DNA from: a virus
DNA length: 22,888 nt
IMG/VR virus record: IMGVR_UViG_3300021093_000382
Span: 1 to 22,888 of that record
Direction: 5' to 3' (one strand)
Shown: in pieces, positions 17,686-22,888 of the stretch
How positions within the stretch are numbered: the stretch's first letter is position 1
How the letters are laid out: each line of letters starts with the position of its first letter
Notes under the pieces: model-generated
Told to the model about the DNA's origin: nothing
Database searches by the model: none
Seen by the model: only the letters and a program-made list of their open reading frames with translations
Position numbers and translations under genes: made by a program

Positions 17686-17913
17686 ATGAGTAACGTTAAA
17701 AATTTATTAGATGATTATTTGAAAAAAGATACTAGAGTATCTGAAAAACAAATAGATGCGGATCACAAACAAGTATGTGATTTAGATACAGGTGATTGCT
17801 ACACAATAAGAATGAAAGACGGTTTAATAGAAAGATTTGACAATACCGTTAAAACTAACAGAACATTAAGAGTTGAAACGCCGGCAGGTGTTAAAACATT
17901 ATTAAATGGTTAA
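17686..17913 (+). CDS. Small hypothetical protein (75 aa)
   Basis: The product is not recognised. It has a charged helical N-terminus (NVKNLLDDYLKKD), then a compact predicted beta region VCDLDTGDCYTIRMKDGLIERFDN with two cysteines seven residues apart (C31, C38). The end is VETPAGVKTLLNG. No signal peptide or membrane segment is seen. It follows the hub-like gene by 26 bases and precedes the Pro-rich protein gene by 11 bases, so the two probably share a transcript ending at the terminator at 18601. The C-x6-C spacing could be a metal site or a disulphide, but two cysteines alone do not show this. A minor virion or assembly protein is possible from position. Confidence 0.7.
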   Translation: MSNVKNLLDDYLKKDTRVSEKQIDADHKQVCDLDTGDCYTIRMKDGLIERFDNTVKTNRTLRVETPAGVKTLLNG

Positions 17914-17924
17914 AAAAATTAAAA

Positions 17925-18596
17925 ATGGGTATAGATAGTAAAATTTTAGAAGAATTAAGAAGATTTAATAGTATTAATTCTTATATAAATGAGCAAGACG
18001 CACCACCGCCACCACCACCAGCGGGAGGCGATGTCCCACCACCACCGGCAGGAGATACTCCACCGGCAGGTGGTGATGTTCCACCACCAGCACCTGGCGG
18101 AGAAGCGCCTGCAGCGGGAGGTAGCCCAATACCCGAACCAATAGATGTTGCCAATGATCCTGATGTTGAAGAGGTAACAGATGAAAAGGGTGGTGATGAA
18201 GAAACTGAAGAAGTTGATATAACAGATTTAGTTACTACACAACAAGATATTAAAGCAAAACAAGATGAGTTTATGGACGGTATGTTTGCTAAATTAGATG
18301 ATTTAGAAAAAAAATTACAAAACATGGACACTATAATGAATAAAATTAATTCGTTAGAAACCAAATTTGATAGATATAGAGAAAAAACACCTGAAGAGAA
18401 ATTAATGTTAAGATCTTTAGATTCATACCCTTATAATCAAAAACTTACTGATTTTTTTGATGATAAAAAAGATGAGATGGAAGAAACAGGTAAAAATGAA
18501 TATATCCTAACTTCAGATGAAGTTGAAAATTTTTCACCAAACGAGGTTAAAAAAACATTTAATAATTACGACGAAAATCAAGAAGGTTTAATGTAA
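17925..18596 (+). CDS. Pro/Gly/Ala-rich, acidic coiled-coil protein with capsid-targeting-like N-terminus
   Basis: The 223-aa product is not a recognised family. Residues 1-24 form an amphipathic helix (SKILEELRRFNSINSYINEQ). Residues 27-72 are low-complexity repeats of the PPPPAGGD type. Residues about 73-100 are very acidic. Residues about 105-160 look like a coiled coil (KQDEFMDGMFAKLDDLEKKL, then MNKINSLETKFDRY). The rest is acidic (FFDDKKDEMEE). INE at residues 21-23 fits the (L/I)xE cleavage consensus of the T4 prohead protease gp21, so the N-terminus could be a removable targeting peptide of a head internal or core protein. The Pro codons make a GC-rich island in an AT-rich genome. A scaffold or core protein, an internal protein, or a chaperone remain possible. 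Confidence 0.7.
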   Translation: MGIDSKILEELRRFNSINSYINEQDAPPPPPPAGGDVPPPPAGDTPPAGGDVPPPAPGGEAPAAGGSPIPEPIDVANDPDVEEVTDEKGGDEETEEVDITDLVTTQQDIKAKQDEFMDGMFAKLDDLEKKLQNMDTIMNKINSLETKFDRYREKTPEEKLMLRSLDSYPYNQKLTDFFDDKKDEMEETGKNEYILTSDEVENFSPNEVKKTFNNYDENQEGLM

Positions 18597-18600
18597 AATG

Positions 18601-18624
18601 AAGGGACTGAAAAGTCCCTTTTTT
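18601..18624 (+). terminator. Rho-independent terminator with GAAA tetraloop
   Basis: A perfect 8-bp stem AAGGGACT/AGTCCCTT closes a GAAA tetraloop (18609-18612) and is followed by further T residues. It lies 4 bases after the Pro-rich protein's stop codon and marks the end of the tail-region transcript before the replication genes. Confidence 0.9.
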
Positions 18625-18626
18625 AT

Positions 18627-18654
18627 TTGACATTTATATAAATTCACCTATTAT
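18627..18654 (+). promoter_or_regulatory. Possible sigma70-like promoter before the gp32-like gene
   Basis: TTGACA (18627-18632), a 16-base spacer and TATTAT (18649-18654) lie directly after a terminator and 39 bases before the ATG at 18694. The spacer contains CATTTATATAAA (18631-18642), a variant of the recurrent motif. If the host belongs to the Bacteroidota, its consensus would differ, so the match may be fortuitous. Confidence 0.4.
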
Positions 18655-18693
18655 TGTTATAGATAAAAGAGTTAAAAATTAAAAACAAAATCT

Positions 18694-19548
18694 ATGGCAA
18701 ATTCAATTGATGCAGTACTAGCACAGTACGAAAAGAACTCACAACCAAGTGGTTCACAGAGACAAAACATCTCACAAGAAGACAGAATGAAAAAGTATTT
18801 TTCAGCGATTCTTCAAAAAAATGAAAAATCCGCACAAAAAAGAATCAGGGTATTACCTACAAAAGACGGTTCATCACCATTTGTTGAGGTTTGGTACCAC
18901 GAAATTCAAGTTAACGGACAATGGGTTAAGTTGTACGACCCTGAGAAAAATGACAACGAAAGATCACCTTTGACTGAAGTTTATAATGAACTAATTTCAA
19001 CAGGTAAAAAAGAAGATAAAGAATTAGCTTCACAGTATCGTTCACGTTTATTCTATATTGTTAAAGTTATTGATAGAGATAACGAACAAGACGGTGTTAA
19101 ATTTTGGAGATTTAAACACAATTATAAACAAGAAGGTGTCTTGGATAAAATTCTTCCTATTTGGAAAGCAAAAGGCGATGTAACCGATTCTGAAAAAGGT
19201 AGAGATCTTATTATTGAACTTATCAAAGCAAAAACACCACAAGGTAAGGAATATACTGTAGTACAAACTATTATGTATGATGATCCGGCACCACTACACG
19301 AAGATAAAGAAATCATGGAAGGATGGTTACAAGATGAATTAACTTGGAATGATGTTTATTCTAAAAAACCTGTTGAGTATTTAGAGGCTGTTGCAGTTGG
19401 AGAGACACCAATGTGGAATTCTGAACTCAAAAAATATGTTTACGGTGAAGAAGCAGAAATCTCATTAGGTGGTGGAACACAAAAAGAAGAAACACCAATT
19501 GTTGATCCACAAGCAGATGAGGATCCATCAGAAGAGTTACCATTCTAA
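18694..19548 (+). CDS. gp32: Single-stranded DNA-binding protein (T4 gp32-like, no zinc site)
   Basis: The 284-aa protein has the gp32-type layout. Its N-terminal helix contains LAQYEK. An OB-like core follows with RIRVLPTKDGSSPFVEVWYHEIQVNGQWVKLY (residues about 50-81) and SRLFYIVKVIDRDNEQDGVKFWRFKH. Next comes YTVVQTIMYDDPAP, and the tail is acidic. T4 gp32 is 301 aa and coats ssDNA at the fork. The four T4 zinc ligands (one His, three Cys) are not kept; the protein contains no cysteine. It ends EDPSEELPF, recalling the acidic DDDIPF tip by which bacterial SSB recruits partners. Terminators on both sides give it its own transcription unit, fitting high expression. It precedes uvsX and rnh, its functional partners in T4. 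The family call is confident in this context. Confidence 0.8.
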   Translation: MANSIDAVLAQYEKNSQPSGSQRQNISQEDRMKKYFSAILQKNEKSAQKRIRVLPTKDGSSPFVEVWYHEIQVNGQWVKLYDPEKNDNERSPLTEVYNELISTGKKEDKELASQYRSRLFYIVKVIDRDNEQDGVKFWRFKHNYKQEGVLDKILPIWKAKGDVTDSEKGRDLIIELIKAKTPQGKEYTVVQTIMYDDPAPLHEDKEIMEGWLQDELTWNDVYSKKPVEYLEAVAVGETPMWNSELKKYVYGEEAEISLGGGTQKEETPIVDPQADEDPSEELPF

Positions 19549-19566
19549 TAAAATCCTATAAAAGAT

Positions 19567-19599
19567 AGGTAGTGATTGATAAAGTCACTACCTTTTTTT
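19567..19599 (+). terminator. Rho-independent terminator after the gp32-like gene
   Basis: A 9-bp stem AGGTAGTGA/TCACTACCT with a 9-base loop runs into a T tract. It starts 18 bases after the gp32-like stop codon. Strong pairing suggests it limits read-through into uvsX. Confidence 0.9.
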
Positions 19600-19622
19600 A
19601 AGTTTAAAAAAAAACAAAATAT

Positions 19623-20630
19623 ATGGCAATTAAAAAAAACGATTTCAGCTCACTAAAGAAAAAATTCTCAACGTCAGCAAAATACAAACCACAAAGATTT
19701 TTTGATCTTGGAGCACCATTTTTAGATGCGGTTGGACTACCTGGACCTGCCATGGGACACATCAATATGTTTTTAGGACATTCAGATACTGGTAAAACAA
19801 CAGCTTTGGTTAAAACTGCGGTAGATGCACAAAAGAAAGGAATACTTCCTGTGTTTATTATTACGGAACAAAAATGGAGTTTTGAACATGCAAAACTTAT
19901 GGGGTTCCAATGTGAAGAAGTGGTTGATACAGAAACAGGTGAATTAGAGTGGGATGGTTTTTATATTTTCAATAATAACTTTGACTACATTGAACAAATT
20001 ACAGACTACATTAACGACTTGTTAGATGCACAAGAAAAGGGTGACTTAGACTATTCACTTTGTATTATGTGGGATTCTGTTGGTTCAGTTCCTTGTAAAA
20101 TGACTTATGAAGGAAAAGGAGGTAAACAACACAATGCGAGTGTTCTAGCTGACAAAATTGGAATGGGCATAAATCAAAGAATTTCAGGTTCACGTAAATC
20201 TGATTCTAAATTTGAGAATACATTAATCATTGTAAATCAACCTTGGGTTGAATTACCTGATAACCCATTTGGACAACCAAAAATAAAAGCAAAAGGTGGT
20301 GAAGCAATTTGGTTAAACTCATCTTTAGTGTTCTTGTTTGGTAATCAAAAAGGGGCTGGTACAACCAAAATTACCGCAACAAAAGACAAACGAACAGTAA
20401 AATTTGCATCAAGAACAAAAGTATCTGTTATGAAAAACCACATCAATGGACTTGGGTTTGAAGATGGAAAAATTATTATAACACCACACGGGTTTTTACC
20501 TGGAAAAGAAGCTTCTGAAGAGAAGGCTTCAATAGAACAATACAAAAAAGAATATGCCGACTATTGGAAAGAAATAATTGGAGTCGATGGTGACTTTGAT
20601 TTGAAGGCAGAAAAAGAAGAAGTGGAATAG
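19623..20630 (+). CDS. uvsX: UvsX-like RecA-family recombinase
   Basis: The 335-aa ATPase has Walker A GHSDTGKTT (residues 52-60), a catalytic-Glu position at E82 (IITEQ), and Walker B LCIMWDS (D151). A Gln-containing segment NQPWVELPDNPFGQPKIKAKGGEAIW resembles the L2 region and the sensor area of RecA proteins. The PAMGHINMFLGHS lead-in is the UvsX/RecA core start. UvsX forms filaments on ssDNA and drives strand invasion that primes recombination-dependent replication; it displaces gp32 with help from UvsY. It is shorter than T4 UvsX (391 aa), mainly at the C-terminus, which is Lys/Glu-rich. It lies 24 bases before rnh. It is the only complete gene here ending in TAG. No Shine-Dalgarno; the leader is AAAACAAAATAT. 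Confidence 0.9.
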   Translation: MAIKKNDFSSLKKKFSTSAKYKPQRFFDLGAPFLDAVGLPGPAMGHINMFLGHSDTGKTTALVKTAVDAQKKGILPVFIITEQKWSFEHAKLMGFQCEEVVDTETGELEWDGFYIFNNNFDYIEQITDYINDLLDAQEKGDLDYSLCIMWDSVGSVPCKMTYEGKGGKQHNASVLADKIGMGINQRISGSRKSDSKFENTLIIVNQPWVELPDNPFGQPKIKAKGGEAIWLNSSLVFLFGNQKGAGTTKITATKDKRTVKFASRTKVSVMKNHINGLGFEDGKIIITPHGFLPGKEASEEKASIEQYKKEYADYWKEIIGVDGDFDLKAEKEEVE

Positions 20631-20654
20631 TAAGAATCCTGTAAATATACAGAA

Positions 20655-21662
20655 ATGACAAAAACCCTATTAGTAGACGGGAATAATTTATTAAAAATTG
20701 GTTTTCACGGAGTCAAAGATTACTTCAACGGTATGGAACATGTAGGAGGTATTTGGCATTTCCTAAACACATTACGTAGGTTTATAGAAGAAGAAAACTT
20801 CAACAAGGTTGTTGTATTTTGGGATGGAGAACTTTCAACATCCCAAAGAAGATTACTCTACCCAAAATACAAACTTAACCGAAAAGATGTAACGCAAGAT
20901 TTCAAAGAAGAATCGTTTAATAAACAAAAACAAAGAGTAAAACAATACTTGGAGGAAATGTTTGTCAGACAAATTGAATTTGAAAATTCTGAAGCAGATG
21001 ACCTTATCGCTTATTATTGTAAAATATCTAAAGACGAATCTAAAACTATTTTTAGTGGAGATAGGGACTTAACACAGCTTATCTCTGAAGACGTGAGTCT
21101 TTATTCACCTAATACTAAAAAGTATTATAAGAATGGAGATAAAATCAAATTACATGAAATAGAAATCCCACATTACAATGTAAAAACTTATAAGATAGTA
21201 TCTGGTGATAAATCGGATAATATTGATGGTATTTATTATTTAGGAGAAAAAACGTTAGTTAAACTATTTCCTGAGATACTTGATAAAGAGATAAGTTTTT
21301 CAGATATTTTGACAAAAGGTGAAGAATTACTAAAAGAACAAAAAGATAATACCGTTTTAAAAAACCTGTTGACTGGTAAAACAAAAGAAGGTATATTTGG
21401 TGACGAGTTTTTTGAAATCAATAAAAAGATTGTGGATTTATCGGAACCACTAATTAGTGAAGAAGGAAAACAATTAGTTGAATTATATTATTCTGAATCA
21501 TTAGATCCTGATGGAAGAGGATATAAAAATTTAATCCGAATGATGATGGGAGACGGATTATTTAAATACCTACCTAAAGGGGATGAACAGTGGGTATATT
21601 TTTTAAAACCATTTTTAAAGTTAACAAGAAAAGAAAAAACAAAGTTTAAAACAAAAAAGTAA
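20655..21662 (+). CDS. rnh: RNase H / 5'-3' exonuclease of the FEN family (T4 Rnh-like)
   Basis: The 335-aa protein carries the metal-binding acids of flap/5' nucleases in order: D8 (LLVDGNN), D57 (VVVFWDGE), E113, D115 and D116 (NSEADDLIA), D136 and D138 (FSGDRDLTQL), and D185 and D188 (SGDKSDNIDG). The last motif starts the helix-3-turn-helix that binds duplex DNA. T4 RNase H (305 aa) removes RNA primers and adjacent DNA from lagging-strand fragments, with gp32 controlling how much is cut. The C-terminal tail is Lys-rich (TRKEKTKFKTKK). The gene sits between uvsX and an unknown gene followed by the helicase. All expected acidic positions are kept, so it should be active. Confidence 0.9.
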   Translation: MTKTLLVDGNNLLKIGFHGVKDYFNGMEHVGGIWHFLNTLRRFIEEENFNKVVVFWDGELSTSQRRLLYPKYKLNRKDVTQDFKEESFNKQKQRVKQYLEEMFVRQIEFENSEADDLIAYYCKISKDESKTIFSGDRDLTQLISEDVSLYSPNTKKYYKNGDKIKLHEIEIPHYNVKTYKIVSGDKSDNIDGIYYLGEKTLVKLFPEILDKEISFSDILTKGEELLKEQKDNTVLKNLLTGKTKEGIFGDEFFEINKKIVDLSEPLISEEGKQLVELYYSESLDPDGRGYKNLIRMMMGDGLFKYLPKGDEQWVYFLKPFLKLTRKEKTKFKTKK

Positions 21663-21666
21663 AATT

Positions 21667-22119
21667 ATGAAAGAGCAGAATGATGTAACAAAGGTTGAAT
21701 TCTTAATAACACTAAACAACAACTTTGTAGTTCAAAGATTCTTTAACGTAAAAGGATTTAATCCAAAAGTTAAAGGAAGTGTCGAATTATATGATTTTAT
21801 TAAATCATTATCGAACACATTACAAACCAAACTACGAAATAAGTGCGTTGTCTACATGCTTGAGAACAGATTCCAAATAGAAGAAGATCCGTCAATCTTA
21901 GAAACGTCAAATACCGACGGTCCTGAAATATTTAACATTATTTTAAAGGTTGGAAATGAGACAATTTGTCATAGAATAATAGATGCGAAAGTCTACCCAC
22001 CAAAGGTAAGATATACCCTGGATATACGTCCAGACATAAAAAACATTTTAAGAGAATTGACTGACATTTTATCAGAAAAAAATTTATCTTTTGAGATGAT
22101 GAAATATTCATTAGCTTAA
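21667..22119 (+). CDS. Hypothetical protein (150 aa) with two similar halves
   Basis: The product is not recognised. Residues 12-56 and 91-135 align without gaps at an offset of 79. Shared positions are N18/N97, R24/R103, K29/K108, P33-K34-V35/P112-K113-V114, I45-K46/I124-K125, L52/L131 and L56/L135, and many others are conservative. Each half looks like a strand pair followed by a helix. The gene starts 4 bases after the rnh stop codon and ends 37 bases before the helicase ATG, so it belongs to the replication operon. A replisome accessory role (for example a helicase-associated or fork-assembly factor) is possible from position, but I see no match to gp59, gp61 or UvsY. Confidence 0.75.
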   Translation: MKEQNDVTKVEFLITLNNNFVVQRFFNVKGFNPKVKGSVELYDFIKSLSNTLQTKLRNKCVVYMLENRFQIEEDPSILETSNTDGPEIFNIILKVGNETICHRIIDAKVYPPKVRYTLDIRPDIKNILRELTDILSEKNLSFEMMKYSLA

Positions 22120-22122
22120 CAA

Positions 22123-22129
22123 TATTTAT
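22123..22129 (+). promoter_or_regulatory. TATTTAT motif before the helicase gene
   Basis: CAATATTTATTAAAACAAGG fills much of the 37-base gap. The heptamer lies 27 bases before the ATG at 22157. Same motif as in other inter-unit gaps; role unproven. Confidence 0.25.
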
Positions 22130-22156
22130 TAAAACAAGGAACAAAATCTCAATTAT

Positions 22157-22888
22157 ATGTCAGACAAAAAAAACTTCGGATACTTAGGAAATACTTTTCA
22201 AATTCAATTACTAAATAACATTATTACTTACAAAGATTTCTCTAATTCCATCATTGAAGTTATCGATCCTCATTATTTTGATAACCAATATTTTAAAATT
22301 ATCTGTCAGATGATTAAAGAATATTATTCAAAATATGAGCACACACCGTCATTTGACACCCTTGAACAATTGACTAAGTCAGAAATTAGTTCACCGATGG
22401 CTCAAAAGAGCATTTTAGATACAATAGATCAGGTTAAGAACGTTTCAGACGACGGTTCAATATTTGTTCAAGAAAAGTCTCTTAAATTCTGTAAACAACA
22501 AGAACTCCAAAAAGTAATGACTAAGGCTCAATCAATCATCGATAAAGGTGATTTCGAGAGTTATGATAAGTTAGAAGAAATGGTAAGGGGAGCGATTCAA
22601 GTTGGAGAAGTTGATAAGGGAACTACTGATGTATTTTTTAACCTTGATGAGGTATTGGATAAGGATTATAGACACCCAATTCCAATTGGTGTACCTGGTA
22701 TTGACAACCTATTAAAAGGTGGTTTAGCCAAAGGTGAAATCGGTGTTATTTTAGCACCAACCGGTGTTGGTAAATCCACGTTTACAACAAAGATTGCTAA
22801 CCACGCATTTAACTTAGGGTATAATGTTCTTCAGATATTTTTTGAAGACAACCCAAAAATTATCCAAAGAAAACACTTTACACTTTGG
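22157..22888 (+). CDS. gp41: Replicative DnaB-type helicase (T4 gp41-like), N-terminal part
   Basis: The gene is cut by the right edge; 244 residues are present from MSDKKNFGYLGNTFQIQLLN. The first 100 or so residues are helical, like DnaB N-terminal domains (VIDPHYFDNQYFKIICQMIKEYY). The RecA-like motor then begins with IPIGVPGIDNLLKGGLAKGEIGVILAP and Walker A APTGVGKST (K206, S207). The stretch GYNVLQIFFEDNPKIIQRK is the H1a/catalytic-Glu region. T4 gp41 forms a hexamer that unwinds DNA 5' to 3' ahead of the polymerase and works with the primase. Its place after rnh and the unknown gene agrees with a replisome operon. The start was chosen as the first ATG after the upstream stop; the leader is A-rich. 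Confidence 0.9.
   Translation, partial: MSDKKNFGYLGNTFQIQLLNNIITYKDFSNSIIEVIDPHYFDNQYFKIICQMIKEYYSKYEHTPSFDTLEQLTKSEISSPMAQKSILDTIDQVKNVSDDGSIFVQEKSLKFCKQQELQKVMTKAQSIIDKGDFESYDKLEEMVRGAIQVGEVDKGTTDVFFNLDEVLDKDYRHPIPIGVPGIDNLLKGGLAKGEIGVILAPTGVGKSTFTTKIANHAFNLGYNVLQIFFEDNPKIIQRKHFTLW

Noticed and set aside
17981-18364. Minus-strand ORF of 127 aa rich in Gly/Ser
   Set aside because: It is the antisense of the Pro-rich protein. The plus-strand reading has a proper start, a coiled coil and a terminator directly after it.
1-22888. tRNA genes, integrase, insertion sequences, attachment sites
   Set aside because: Nothing resembling a tRNA cloverleaf, transposase, integrase or terminal repeat was noticed; the long reading frames leave little room. 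A tRNA search program was not available.

Overview
The window is a stretch of an AT-rich tailed-phage genome with a contractile, T4-type tail (myovirus). All genes are on the + strand. It runs from the end of a HAD-type phosphatase, through a tail and baseplate module, into a T4-type replication and recombination module. Clear T4 counterparts are the tail tube (gp19), a single-stranded DNA-binding protein (gp32), UvsX, RNase H and the gp41 helicase. The gp26-like and gp53-like assignments are less certain. The host is probably a member of the Bacteroidota (Flavobacteriia-like). Starts lack Shine-Dalgarno sequences and instead have A-rich leaders, and one baseplate protein carries an OmpA-like domain in a form I associate with Bacteroidota. 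The host is inferred; nothing in the window names it.

Layout. 2-517: 3' part of a HAD hydrolase. 630-1118: tail tube. Terminator at 1143-1169. 1215-1973: gp26-like tail/hub assembly protein. 1978-2109: a 43-aa ORF in the +1 frame, possibly reached by frameshifting. 2138-3955: tape-measure-like protein of 605 aa, close to T4 gp29 in length. 3996-10388: a 2130-aa baseplate protein with nine tandem repeats of about 56 aa, two tail-fold-like segments, a Thr/Pro linker and an OmpA-like domain. 10390-10707: a small gp53/LysM-like wedge protein. 10697-17659: a 2320-aa hub-like protein with a second Thr/Pro linker followed by a Cys-containing insert. The two giant genes cover well over half of the window.

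17686-18596 holds a 75-aa protein and a Pro-rich, coiled-coil protein whose N-terminus resembles a capsid-targeting peptide. A GAAA-loop terminator (18601-18624) and a possible promoter then lead into the replication block. That block is gp32-like SSB (18694-19548, followed by a terminator), UvsX (19623-20630), the RNase H/5' exonuclease (20655-21662), an unrecognised 150-aa protein made of two similar halves (21667-22119), and the start of the DnaB/gp41-type helicase (22157 to the edge).

How the parts fit. The first half encodes the tube, its length ruler, assembly factors and a baseplate built from unusually large fused proteins. The second half encodes the ssDNA coat, strand exchange, primer/flap removal and fork unwinding of a T4-type replisome. 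A TATTTAT-type motif recurs in the gaps in front of transcription-unit starts and is a candidate promoter element. No tRNA, CRISPR array, insertion sequence or integrase was seen, and no gene-free stretch exceeds 300 bases.
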